Positions 18,926 through 27,756 of a stretch of DNA of 64,000 bases are shown piece after piece (the stretch's first letter is position 1; the number at the start of each line of letters is the position of its first letter). The stretch spans positions 124,001 to 188,000 of the forward strand of contig JAGDZV010000003.1 of NCBI GenBank assembly GCA_049115495.1, in the 5' to 3' direction. The stretch is from JACPUW01 sp049115495 (lineage in GTDB: Bacteria; Bacteroidota; Bacteroidia; CAILMK01; JACPUW01). The notes below the pieces were generated by a model. The model was not told the origin of the DNA, did not search any database, and worked only from the letters and a program-made list of their open reading frames with translations. The position numbers and the translations under genes were made by a program.

Positions 18926-20758
18926 ATGAAAATACATTCTTTATTACTGATCAAAACTTTCTTGCTTCTTGCACTTGGTGTATTTGGACAAGATAAATAC
19001 GAGTTTTGGGCCTATGTGAGCGATGATTGGAGCAATGCTGCTAATTGGGATTATACCCCTTCTGGTGGTTCAACAACATCAGGAAGTCCAGGCGCAGTTA
19101 TAACAGCAAATACTGAAGTATATATATGGGAAAACGTAGATTATGATTTAACCACCATGCTTCAAGTAAATGGTAAACTTGAGCTTACCGGCGGAAACAT
19201 TACAACAAGTACCAATGCCAACATAAGGTTTAACACAGGTAGTAGTTTGGTTTTTTCATCGTCAAATACGCTTACCATGGGTAGGTTATTTCAAATTGAT
19301 GGAACAATAAACGTACCTACAAACTCATCAATGAGTTTTACAAGTTCAAGCAGCAATAGCTTAAGAGGATCAATTACATTGAATGGATCAATGAGTTTTA
19401 ATGGCAGCGTAAATGTTAACAGCAGTTCCTCAATCAATATAGGATCTTTTGCAGTTTTTGATTGCAATAATCAATTATCTAATAGCGGAAACATTACAAA
19501 TACAGGAACACTAAATGTAGCGAGCAATCTAACCAATTCTGGAACAATTACTTCATCAAGCTCAGGCTCCCAAATAAATATTGATGGTTCCAATTTGCAA
19601 TCGGTAAGTGGCTTATCTGCATTTAAGGTTAATGTAAACAATGCCAACAACATTGCCTTATCAGGTGATTTAAACATACTTGCTGGTGGAGTTTTAAATA
19701 TGCAAAATGGTAATATTACAACTGGGCAACACAAAGTGGTGTTAAATGCCGGTGCTGAAATTTCGGGAGAAACATCGGCGAGATATATTATTGGGCAAAC
19801 CAGAACTTCTGAAAGCATGGTAACCGCGAATCTTTACGATTTTGGGAATATTGGAGTAAATATTACTTTATCTGGAACAAGCCCAAATGCCGGAAATGTG
19901 TTGGTAGACAGGTTTACCGGAACCCATACCGCAAGTGGCTCAAACTTGGGTTTATCACGGTATATCACCATAGCCTCAGACGCCACAAATTTTACAAGTG
20001 CAAAAATTGATTTAAGTTACTTCGATTCTGAAATTCCATCAATTTATATTACCGATGAAAGCGCTATGAAAGCATTTATAACGGATGCTTCTCAATATAA
20101 CCCAACCAGTGTTTCTGCCGTATGGACCAATGTGAGTGAGCAGGTAGATGCTACAAACAACGTACTCACTTTCTCTGATATATCGCCATTTCAATTTAAT
20201 GAATACGCGTTTACAGGAGGTGGTCATCAACAATCTTTACCTGTAGTGTTTTCTTATTTTAATGCCAACTGGCAATTAGAGAATACAGCGGTAAAGCTTA
20301 ATTGGCAAACAGCAATGGAAGAGAATAATAGTCATTTTAATGTTGAAAGAAGTTTTGACGCTACTAACTGGGCAACCGTAGGTAGGGTAGAAGGCCAAGG
20401 CACCACATTTGATATAACCAATTATCAGTTTATTGATCACCTAGAAACAATAAACGAACAAGAAATAATTTATTACAGATTAAAACAAATAGATCACAAT
20501 GGCAACTTTGATTTTTCCGAAATCAAAAACTTGAATTTCTACACAGAAACTTCAAGTACCATTGAAGTTTGGCCAAACCCTGTAAGTGGTTTCAATATAA
20601 ACATATCAGCAGTTGACGATTATGAAGTATTGGATATGAGTGGTTTGGTTTTAAAACGGGTAAGTAATCAAAATAGAATAGATATATCTGAGCTATGCAA
20701 AGGCATTTATTTTATTAGAAACAAAAAAGGAGTAACATCACTATTTACAATACACTAG
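18926..20758 (+). CDS. T9SS-sorted protein with beta-solenoid stalk
   Basis: 610 residues with signal peptide 1-21. An N-terminal W-x-x-x-x-N-W segment (DDWSNAANWDY) opens a long Ser/Asn-rich beta-solenoid (about 60-290) with repeated short strands such as SLVFSSSNTLTMG and NSGNITNTGTLNV. LPVVF at about 437 opens a version of the shared C-terminal module that is more diverged than in the other four proteins (TIEVWPNPVSG ... GIYFIRNKKG at the end). It is likely exported by T9SS and displayed on the surface. It is the only gene under the promoter at 18814-18862 and is followed by a hairpin. Function beyond adhesion or surface coating is unknown. Confidence 0.83.
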   Translation: MKIHSLLLIKTFLLLALGVFGQDKYEFWAYVSDDWSNAANWDYTPSGGSTTSGSPGAVITANTEVYIWENVDYDLTTMLQVNGKLELTGGNITTSTNANIRFNTGSSLVFSSSNTLTMGRLFQIDGTINVPTNSSMSFTSSSSNSLRGSITLNGSMSFNGSVNVNSSSSINIGSFAVFDCNNQLSNSGNITNTGTLNVASNLTNSGTITSSSSGSQINIDGSNLQSVSGLSAFKVNVNNANNIALSGDLNILAGGVLNMQNGNITTGQHKVVLNAGAEISGETSARYIIGQTRTSESMVTANLYDFGNIGVNITLSGTSPNAGNVLVDRFTGTHTASGSNLGLSRYITIASDATNFTSAKIDLSYFDSEIPSIYITDESAMKAFITDASQYNPTSVSAVWTNVSEQVDATNNVLTFSDISPFQFNEYAFTGGGHQQSLPVVFSYFNANWQLENTAVKLNWQTAMEENNSHFNVERSFDATNWATVGRVEGQGTTFDITNYQFIDHLETINEQEIIYYRLKQIDHNGNFDFSEIKNLNFYTETSSTIEVWPNPVSGFNINISAVDDYEVLDMSGLVLKRVSNQNRIDISELCKGIYFIRNKKGVTSLFTIH

Positions 20759-20788
20759 GACTATTTATTTGCGTAGACACTATTCTAA

Positions 20789-20825
20789 AAATGAACCTGC
20801 TTTTTAATCCGGAGCAGGTTCATTT
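20789..20825. terminator. Bidirectional hairpin after the T9SS gene
   Basis: AAATGAACCTGCT (20789-20801) and AGCAGGTTCATTT (20813-20825) form a perfect 13-bp stem with an 11-nt loop, 30 bp after the stop codon. The T tract is short on the plus strand. Confidence 0.7.
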
Positions 20826-21288
20826 AAGCAAGATTATTTGATAGAAATTGTGACAAAGCTTCATAGCTCAAAAAAGCTGAATCCGTACCTAAACTTTAAG
20901 CAAAGCAACATATGGATAAAGACCATATGTTGGCTACTTTTTGTGATTTAATGCTGCATCGATTTTATTAAGAATTGCACCTTTCGTTTTATTAATAAAT
21001 TATGCCATTTGGCGATGTAAGTTGTTGATTTAAAGGATATTATCAATTATATATTCAAACATATTTCTTTAATAAAAGGCCAAACTGAAGTATAAATCTA
21101 CCTAGAATTCAAGTGCCAGGCAATTGGCAAATTATAAAGATTGAATATTTGAATAATTGCTAGTGGCAACATGCTGTCTTGTTCGATTGTGTTTTACTAA
21201 TAAATTCGGTCAGTTTACTAGCGTAAAAGGCACCTTCACTAGTTGATATTGTGTTTTACCAAATAGTTGTTTTCGGAAGTAAAAGTTT

Positions 21289-21313
21289 AAAATCACCCCA
21301 AAGGGTGATTTTT
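21289..21313 (+). terminator. ATCACCC/GGGTGAT terminator upstream of second LuxR-type gene
   Basis: AAAATCACCC (21289-21298), loop CAAA, and GGGTGATTTT (21303-21312) followed by T. It has no gene just upstream, so it must end a noncoding transcript or a long 3' tail. It is a near copy of the hairpins at 17888 and 27696. Confidence 0.65.
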
Positions 21314-21471
21314 TAACATATCCATATCAAAGACTTTTGAATCGAATTTTAATAAGCTATTAAATATTTGATAGTTAACCTTATACAACTGAAAATACAG
21401 AGTTTTTGATTTAAGTATAGGTTACTTTTTAGTAATAATTTCATGAATTGTACAAACAACCTTTTTTCATC

Positions 21472-22158
21472 ATGTATTTAGAACAAGTTATGGCCAATCA
21501 TGCCACAACATTACATTTGGCAAGTAACCTTGTTAAGGCCAAACAGCTCAAAATAAATGAAATTAGCAGATTTTGCAAGGGCTCTTTCTATCACTGCAAT
21601 TTAAATGCTGACTTATCTCTTTTGTATACAAGCCAAAATGCCAAAAGTGAGTTAAACGTTAAAATTGGAGCGTATGATCATGACCAAAAGGAAGTATTAG
21701 GCGCTTTTACGCTTGATATACTAAAACCAAAACTCTTAAACTTTACAACTAAAGTGTCGAATATTGGTAAAACAATAACCTACATACAAGACTATAAACA
21801 TCTTGAAAAAGGCAATGTTTCTTGGCTTATTACTACAAAATATGTGCATGATGCCATCATTAATCTAAATATAACGGCACCAATAAAAGAAATTGATAAT
21901 GCCCTTAGTGATAAAATTGAAGCATTTCAAAAGAGCACATCTTTTGAAGATAAAGAAGTCCTTAATCAACTCACTAAAAAAGAACTCGAAATAGTAAAGG
22001 CCATTTTATCAGGACACAATAGGCAATACAACGCTATAATGCTAAATATTTCGGCTTCAACATACGACACACATCTTAAAAACATTAGAAGAAAATTAGA
22101 ATTAAACAGTATAAATGAGCTTTTTAACTACGAGTTTTTGATTCATGATTATGTATAG
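21472..22158 (+). CDS. LuxR-type HTH regulator, second variant copy
   Basis: From ATG 21472 the protein has 228 residues. The C-terminal domain (LTKKELEIVKAILSGHNRQYN ... ISASTYDTHLKNIRRKLE) is LuxR-like, with TYDTH where TVKTH is usual, matching its relative at 18174. The N-terminal about 155 residues are unrecognised; they share a loose SLLYxSQ segment with that relative and have no receiver aspartate. A TTG at 21448 would add eight residues and an ATG at 21490 would remove six; 21472 is a compromise choice. It lies between two T9SS surface operons and is a likely local regulator. Confidence 0.75.
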   Translation: MYLEQVMANHATTLHLASNLVKAKQLKINEISRFCKGSFYHCNLNADLSLLYTSQNAKSELNVKIGAYDHDQKEVLGAFTLDILKPKLLNFTTKVSNIGKTITYIQDYKHLEKGNVSWLITTKYVHDAIINLNITAPIKEIDNALSDKIEAFQKSTSFEDKEVLNQLTKKELEIVKAILSGHNRQYNAIMLNISASTYDTHLKNIRRKLELNSINELFNYEFLIHDYV

Positions 22159-22529
22159 AAAGGCAAGACAGAACAAATTTCAAATACTTGTATTTCAACA
22201 TGTAACGTTAGTTGATGGGTCATTTTTTCGAAATGAATTTAGGCACGATTTCCGATATATTCAAACTCAGATTGATACCATAAAAAAGGTTGCGAAATAA
22301 AATTTGAAGCTTATACGCTTAATGATTCTACGGATATAAGAAAAAATAATAAAGGAAATAAATGTTTTTGTTTACCGAAGTCTTATGGGTTTTAAAGGAT
22401 AAATAATGTGAATTAATCGACCACTAGTCAAATTAGGGTATTTTTTAAACTGAATGTAGCCCATTTATTTGTGAGATTAAGAAGCTAAATAGATATCGAT
22501 AAAAAAAAACACGGATTGGAATTAAAAGC
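22159..22529. other. 371-bp gap holding the promoter of the C1q operon
   Basis: No gene is seen. The ACTAGTCAAATT element at 22423 and the TTTATTTG -7-like sequence lie here. The upstream 260 bp are AT-rich with no clear hairpin. Confidence 0.5.
22423..22471 (+). promoter_or_regulatory. ACTAGTCAAATT element and promoter of the C1q/T9SS operon
   Basis: ACTAGTCAAATTAGGGTATT at 22423-22442 is the second copy of the element at 18814. The TTTG of the -7-like TTTATTTG starts at 22468, again 45 bp from the motif start. The first ATG is at 22530, 59 bp downstream. Confidence 0.6.
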
Positions 22530-22700
22530 ATGAAAAAAGAAAAACTATGGCTAGCTCTACTTGCGTTTAACGCGCTTTTGGCTGTTGCGCTGATTGCCTT
22601 TCTCTTTTTAATCAAAAAAGACACCCAAAATAAAGAAAATCAAATAATGAGCACAGAAGAAATTGTGCTCGTAAACAATTTAAAACTTCCAAGTGATTAA
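22530..22700 (+). CDS. Small single-helix membrane peptide (56 aa) leading the C1q operon
   Basis: ATG 22530 to TAA 22698-22700 encodes 56 residues: a basic start (MKKEK), one hydrophobic helix (about 6-28) and a polar tail. It is first in an apparent four-gene operon, and the next gene starts 10 bp later. The helix spacing ALLAFNALLAVAL resembles the N termini of the two following proteins (PALIVTNLVIIAL), so it may be a cut-down third member of that tandem family. No function is known. The coding call rests on the clean operon position, signal-like helix and lack of other coding content. Confidence 0.6.
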   Translation: MKKEKLWLALLAFNALLAVALIAFLFLIKKDTQNKENQIMSTEEIVLVNNLKLPSD

Positions 22701-22710
22701 AAATTCTATT

Positions 22711-23460
22711 ATGAAAAAGAAACTCGTACCCGCTCTTATTGTAACCAATTTGGTAATCATTGCTCTTTTCTTAATGTCAAGCACAGGTATTTTAATTAGC
22801 ACTGGCACTGGCAACCCAGATGGTAGTGCTATGCTCGAAGTTAAGAGCACAGATAAAGGAGTGCTAATACCAAGAGTAGATTTAGATGATATTTCATCAA
22901 ACACTAGTCCAGTTAACGGCCCTGCCGAAGGCTTATTAGTGTACAACGATGGCGGCGACCAAGCTGAAGGTTTTTACTACTGGGACGAAGACCATGACCA
23001 ATGGAATTCGGTGGTGAATGAAGTGAAACCGGTGAGATATCATATATCAAGCTCTTATTCTATTAATACGGGTAGTTCAAGAATTCAATTCAACACGGCT
23101 ACATTCGATAATAATCTTACTTCACCAGTTACTACTGGGGGAAGTTGGAGGTTCACTGCCCCAGCAGATGGATATTATTTTGTTCAATGTAGAATGAGAC
23201 TTGATCCACCTTCTTCTTCTACAATATCACAGTTGGAATTGAGAAACCATTCTAATAGTGGTTTAATAAGCTATCTAGATGTAATTACTCCAAAGATTGC
23301 TGCAACAACTAATGGTGATCAATATACGAGTCAAGGTTCGGAGCTAATTTATTTGAATAAAGGAGATGCCTTTTATATTCAGATGTATGTAAATGGTACT
23401 ACTACGCTTTACGGAAATTCAAATCAATCCAGTATATCTGTTTCATATCAAGGAAACTAG
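22711..23460 (+). CDS. C1q-like domain surface protein, copy 1
   Basis: 249 residues from ATG 22711; a GTG at 22693 would add six residues and overlap the previous stop. The N-terminal helix (4-23) may be a signal or anchor. Residues about 30-105 hold the Bacteroidota segment GTGNPDGSAMLEVKSTDKG ... PRVDLDDI ... GLLVYND ... FYYWD. Residues about 110-249 resemble a C1q/TNF-like jelly roll (FNTATFDN, GSWRFTAPADGYYFVQ, GSELIYLNKGDAFYIQMYV, SSISVSYQG). Such domains usually form trimers that bind ligands. It is followed after 10 bp by a close duplicate. Confidence 0.8.
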   Translation: MKKKLVPALIVTNLVIIALFLMSSTGILISTGTGNPDGSAMLEVKSTDKGVLIPRVDLDDISSNTSPVNGPAEGLLVYNDGGDQAEGFYYWDEDHDQWNSVVNEVKPVRYHISSSYSINTGSSRIQFNTATFDNNLTSPVTTGGSWRFTAPADGYYFVQCRMRLDPPSSSTISQLELRNHSNSGLISYLDVITPKIAATTNGDQYTSQGSELIYLNKGDAFYIQMYVNGTTTLYGNSNQSSISVSYQGN

Positions 23461-23470
23461 CATTAAGGTC

Positions 23471-24217
23471 ATGAAAAACAAATTCAACATATTTCTTATT
23501 GCCAGCAATGTCATCATCATTGCATTGCTCTTAATGTCAAGCACAGGCATTTTAATAAGCACTGGCACTGGCAACCCTGATGGAAGCGCCATGCTCGAAA
23601 TCAAAAGCTCTGATAAAGGCGTTCTAATACCAAGGGTAGATTTGGATGATATCTCTTCAAATACAAGCCCTGTTAATAGCCCTGCTGAGGGTTTATTGGT
23701 GTATAACGATGGAGGCGACCAAGCAGAAGGCTTTTACTATTGGGACGAAGACCATAACCAATGGAACTCGGTAGTGAATGAAGTGAAGCCGGTGAGGTAT
23801 CATATATCAAGCTCTTATTCTATTAATACTGGTAGTTCAAGAATTCAATTCAACACAGCTACATTCGATAATAATCTTTCTTCACCAGTTACTACTGGAG
23901 GCAGTTGGAAGTTCACTGCACCAACAGATGGATATTATTTTGTTCAAGTTAGAATGAGACTTGATCCACCTTCTTCATCTACAATATCACAGTTAGAGCT
24001 GAGAAACCATTTGAATACTGCTTTAATAAGCTATTTAGATGTAATTACTCCAAAGACTTCAACAACAGCTGGTGATCAATATACGAGTCAAGGTTCAGAG
24101 CTAATTTATTTAAACAAAGGAGATGCCTTCTATATTCAGATGTATGTAAATGGTACTACTACGCTTTATGGAAGTGCAAATCAATCAAGCATAACAGTCT
24201 CATACCAAGGCAACTAA
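23471..24217 (+). CDS. C1q-like domain surface protein, copy 2 (tandem duplicate)
   Basis: 248 residues from ATG 23471, which follows the previous stop by 10 bp; an upstream in-frame ATG at 23393 lies inside copy 1 and is not used. The layout is the same as in copy 1: N-terminal helix, GTGNPDGSAMLEIKSSDKG segment and C1q-like jelly roll. The C-terminal halves are nearly identical even in DNA. The main differences are in the first 25 residues, a few substitutions such as NQ for DQ, and one residue less near AATTNGDQ/TSTTAGDQ. The pair may form mixed trimers. The T9SS protein of the same operon starts 12 bp downstream. Confidence 0.8.
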   Translation: MKNKFNIFLIASNVIIIALLLMSSTGILISTGTGNPDGSAMLEIKSSDKGVLIPRVDLDDISSNTSPVNSPAEGLLVYNDGGDQAEGFYYWDEDHNQWNSVVNEVKPVRYHISSSYSINTGSSRIQFNTATFDNNLSSPVTTGGSWKFTAPTDGYYFVQVRMRLDPPSSSTISQLELRNHLNTALISYLDVITPKTSTTAGDQYTSQGSELIYLNKGDAFYIQMYVNGTTTLYGSANQSSITVSYQGN

Positions 24218-24229
24218 ACTAATCAAACA

Positions 24230-27200
24230 ATGAAAAGAATTTTACTCAATATATTATTTGTTATTGGTATTGCGAGTTTGGGTTTGGCGCAATCGCAAAT
24301 TGGTAATCATATTGTTGGCAGTGATCACAACGATAATGCTGGTCAATCAGTGGCAATATCAGGTGGCGGTGATACTGTAGCAGTCTCTATTCCAAAAAAT
24401 CAGAACTCTACGAAAGGATTTGTGCAAGTTTTTTACAAAAAAAATGGTACTTGGACCCAGATTGGTTCAGATATAACTAAATCATCACCTAGTAATCATT
24501 GGTTTGGTACAGATTTAGATATATCAAGTAATGGTAAAACAATTGTTATTTCAAACACTAGAAGCACTTTATTTGCCGAAGTATGGCATTTAGTGTCAGG
24601 CAACTGGGTTCAAAAAGGTAGCACCATTTCTGCCCCAAATGGCGGATGGTTTGGTGAAACTGTAAGTATTTCTGGAGATGGTAGTGTGATTGCAGTTGCA
24701 GCTCCTTATGAAAGCTCATCCGGAACATCTGATGAAGAAGGTTCGGTTAGGGTTTACAGTTGGAATGGTTTTAACTATGCTCAACTTGGAAACGCAATTT
24801 TTGGTGATGATGATGATGCTCAATTTGGTAGGTCAGTCTCACTCTCAAAAGATGGTAAAAGAATAGCCATAGGCGCCACTCATCATGAAGGGGGTACGGT
24901 TTTCGGCGGTGCTCGTGGTCAAACAAGAATTTTCGATTATAATAACTCTACCAATCAATGGCAAGCAACAGTCGGCAGCACAAAAATAATAAATGGAGAA
25001 GCTGATGGCGATCAATCAGGTTTTTCAGTTTCTCTTTCAGGTAATGGTGAAAGAGTAGCTATTTCATCAATTGTTAATACTGGTGGAGTTGCTTGGAATA
25101 GAGGCCATGTTAGAGTTTTTGAGCATGATAATACCTATGGTTGGCAACAAATAGGTCCTGATCTTAATGGTGACAAAAGCCAATCACGTTTTGGTCATGC
25201 TGTATCATTAAGTTTTGGTGGTAACTATTTAGCAGTAGGTGCTAGGGGTGATAAACTAGCTCGTATTTTTAAATACAATGGTTCTAATTATGCACAAGTA
25301 GGCCTTGATATTGAAGCGAATCCTAATTACGAAAATTGGTTTGGTTACAGCATAGATTTGGCTCAAATGGCTAAGAGTTCGCCTTATGTATTGGTTGGCG
25401 ATATACTCTACAAACAGCCACATCCTACTCAACCATGGAACGACATTTATGTAGGTGGGGCCGTGGCTTATGATTTTACCCCGGTTCCTGAAATTGAAGT
25501 AAAAAGTAACTCAACATTAATTGAGAGTGGTTCTGCAACCACATCTTTTACGAATAATACGAATTTTGGTAGTGTGCAAAAGTCTGCAAAACTTTCAAAA
25601 ACCTATACCATACACAATTTGGGAGGTGAAGTGTTAAGCCTAACTGCATCGCCATTTGTTTCATTAACTGGATCAGGTGATTTTAATGTTACAACCCAAC
25701 CAAGTTCAAGTTCTATTGCATCTTTATCTAGCCGAACTTTCACAATTGAATTTGAGCCTTCATCAGCGGTAAGAAGAACTGCAGTTGTAAAAATTGAAAC
25801 TGATGATGCTGACGAAAGTGAGTACACTTTTTTAATAGAGGGAACGGGTATTGAATCTCCTGAAATGATAATTTATGGAAACAACACGGAAATCTCTGAC
25901 AATGATTTAACCCCTAATTCAAGCGATCATACCGACTTTGGTAATTGTAACCCATTCGCTGGATCTGTAAGCCGAACTTTTACTATTGAAAATACTGGTA
26001 GTGCCAATTTAAATTTTACCGGTACAGCTATTGTCGCAGTAAGTGGAACCAACGCAAATGAATTTTCAGTTACTTCTCAACCTTCAAGCAGCACTTTAAA
26101 TGCTTCTGCAAGCACAACTTTTACTGTTGTTTTTGATCCCAGTTCACCCGGTACAAAAAACGCTACACTTTCAATAGCTAATAATGACGCTGATGAAAAC
26201 CCTTATAATTTTAATATAACAGGTTTTGGTACTAGAAATCAGGCTACAGGTGCCGCGGTTTTAAATGTAAACGGACCTATTACGGTAAACTCAGGTGTTA
26301 CTTTAAGAACACATCATTTGGTAATGACAGAGAACGCCAACGTGCAAAATGATGGTACCATATTGGTTTCAGGAAACTGGGAAAATGATCAAAATTCTAC
26401 TATGAGTGGATCGGGATTATATGATGTTAAAGGCTCAGATGAGCAAGAGGTGAGTCCAAATAATGCAACCATCGCTCGCATGAGAGTAGAAAACAATCAA
26501 AATGTTGTGCTTTTATCCAGCGGTTCTGTAAATGAACTAACACTTAATGGTGGTAATGTAGAGTTAGGAGATAACGATCTCACATTAACAGGAACCATTA
26601 CAGGTGGCGCTTCAAATTCGTACATAAGAATTACAGGTACGGGCAGAGTAAATAGAACAGTGAGTGCTTCTGCAACCACCATACCTGTTGGTAGAAACCC
26701 ATATTTACCCGTAACCATTGAGAATGGTGGCGGTAGAGAGTATTCAATCGGAGTATTTGAAAATATTTATTCAGATCCGACAAACCCATCTTCGCAAAAT
26801 TTATTATCATCTAATGTGATAGGTGAAACTTGGAGCGTTCAGTCTGACGGTGTTGCAAATAATGTAATTGTGACTGTGCAATGGGAAGGTACCGAAGAAG
26901 AAACTGGCTTTACAAGAGCTTCTTCATATTTAGCTTATTGGGAAAATGGTATTTCGACAGAATGGAATTCAGGTTCTGCAATGTCTGCTTCAGGTTCAGA
27001 CCCGTACACCTTAACTAGAACCATGAATTTTTCTACCAACTTGTACTATTTCGGAGTGGGTAGTAGTGGATCACCATTACCCGTAGAGTTTACTTATTTC
27101 AATGTAAAATGGCTAAAAGAAGGAGAAACGGCAGTATTAGATTGGCAAACTGCGCTAGAAGAAAACAATAGCCATTTTGAGATACAACGTTCACTGAGCG

Positions 27201-27613
27201 GTGTCGAAGGAAGTTGGGAACAAATTGGCAGGGTAGAAGGTCAAGGAACCACTTTCGATATAACAGATTATCAGTTTATTGACAACGGTTTACCAATAAC
27301 CAATAACAATTCTCCAATAACAATTTACTACCGCTTAAAACAAATTGATTACAACGGCGCTTTTGATTACTCAGAAATCAAGACTTTAAACCTTGAACCT
27401 TCTACTATAAACTTATTTAAAGTATGGCCCAACCCGGTAAATTCTAGTTTTATTAATCTCTCATTAGTAGATGATTATGATTTAATTACGACAGAAGGCA
27501 TAGTTATAAAAAGGGTACTTCAAACAAATAGAATTAATATTTCTAATCTGGCGGAAGGTGCTTACATGATTAGAAATAAAGAAGGATTAATTAAAACCTT
27601 TATAAAGTACTAA
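24230..27613 (+). CDS. T9SS protein: FG-GAP propeller, two Hydin-like Ig domains, stalk
   Basis: 1127 residues: signal peptide 1-20; FG-GAP- or WD-like blades about 25-415 (SVSLSKDGKRIAIGA, AVSLSFGGNYLAVGA); two choice-of-anchor-D/ASPM-SPD2-Hydin-like domains at about 420-540 and 544-665 (ending FEPSSAVRRTAVVKIETDDADE and FDPSSPGTKNATLSIANNDADE); a beta-solenoid stalk; the GRNPYLPVTI linker (about 823); LPVEF (about 949) and the shared C-terminal module with T9SS sorting domain (FKVWPNPVNS ... AYMIRNKEG). It is last in the operon with the two C1q-like proteins, which suggests joint display. Ligands are unknown. Confidence 0.85.
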   Translation: MKRILLNILFVIGIASLGLAQSQIGNHIVGSDHNDNAGQSVAISGGGDTVAVSIPKNQNSTKGFVQVFYKKNGTWTQIGSDITKSSPSNHWFGTDLDISSNGKTIVISNTRSTLFAEVWHLVSGNWVQKGSTISAPNGGWFGETVSISGDGSVIAVAAPYESSSGTSDEEGSVRVYSWNGFNYAQLGNAIFGDDDDAQFGRSVSLSKDGKRIAIGATHHEGGTVFGGARGQTRIFDYNNSTNQWQATVGSTKIINGEADGDQSGFSVSLSGNGERVAISSIVNTGGVAWNRGHVRVFEHDNTYGWQQIGPDLNGDKSQSRFGHAVSLSFGGNYLAVGARGDKLARIFKYNGSNYAQVGLDIEANPNYENWFGYSIDLAQMAKSSPYVLVGDILYKQPHPTQPWNDIYVGGAVAYDFTPVPEIEVKSNSTLIESGSATTSFTNNTNFGSVQKSAKLSKTYTIHNLGGEVLSLTASPFVSLTGSGDFNVTTQPSSSSIASLSSRTFTIEFEPSSAVRRTAVVKIETDDADESEYTFLIEGTGIESPEMIIYGNNTEISDNDLTPNSSDHTDFGNCNPFAGSVSRTFTIENTGSANLNFTGTAIVAVSGTNANEFSVTSQPSSSTLNASASTTFTVVFDPSSPGTKNATLSIANNDADENPYNFNITGFGTRNQATGAAVLNVNGPITVNSGVTLRTHHLVMTENANVQNDGTILVSGNWENDQNSTMSGSGLYDVKGSDEQEVSPNNATIARMRVENNQNVVLLSSGSVNELTLNGGNVELGDNDLTLTGTITGGASNSYIRITGTGRVNRTVSASATTIPVGRNPYLPVTIENGGGREYSIGVFENIYSDPTNPSSQNLLSSNVIGETWSVQSDGVANNVIVTVQWEGTEEETGFTRASSYLAYWENGISTEWNSGSAMSASGSDPYTLTRTMNFSTNLYYFGVGSSGSPLPVEFTYFNVKWLKEGETAVLDWQTALEENNSHFEIQRSLSGVEGSWEQIGRVEGQGTTFDITDYQFIDNGLPITNNNSPITIYYRLKQIDYNGAFDYSEIKTLNLEPSTINLFKVWPNPVNSSFINLSLVDDYDLITTEGIVIKRVLQTNRINISNLAEGAYMIRNKEGLIKTFIKY

Positions 27614-27645
27614 AAGACTCACACCTATTGATACTTACCTTACCT

Positions 27646-27683
27646 GAAACCGCTCCTTACCTCATGGGGAGTGGTTTCTTTTT
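27646..27683 (+). terminator. Intrinsic terminator of the C1q/T9SS operon
   Basis: GAAACCGCTCC (27646-27656) pairs with GGAGTGGTTTC (27668-27678), with one G-T pair, followed by TTTTTG. It lies 32 bp after the stop codon. Confidence 0.85.
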
Positions 27684-27695
27684 GTTTAGTGAAAT

Positions 27696-27714
27696 ATCAC
27701 CCCAATGGGTGATT
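27696..27714 (+). terminator. Third ATCACCC/GGGTGAT hairpin
   Basis: ATCACCC, loop CAAT and GGGTGAT form a hairpin without a strong T tract, just after a full terminator and 43 bp before the next gene. It is similar to the hairpins at 17888 and 21289. Its role as a terminator is uncertain. Confidence 0.45.
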
Positions 27715-27756
27715 GTATTAATTGAGTAAATAAATCATCTTTGAAAAAAAGTAAAT

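Larger units (their letters stand above)
20759..21471. other. 713-bp gene-free stretch with hairpins and direct repeats
   Basis: No convincing gene is seen. It contains a 13-bp-stem hairpin at 20789-20825, a perfect 10-bp inverted repeat CAACATATGG/CCATATGTTG at 20906-20932, a direct repeat ATTGTGTTTTAC[TC]AA at 21186 and 21248 (62 bp apart), GTTGTTTTCG near 21266, the ATCACCCC hairpin at 21289-21312, and GTTAACCTTATAC at 21374. A small RNA or long regulated leader could lie here. Confidence 0.5.

Noticed and set aside
21443..21481. 12-codon frame overlapping the start of the second LuxR gene
   Set aside because: Too short and expected by chance in AT-rich DNA.
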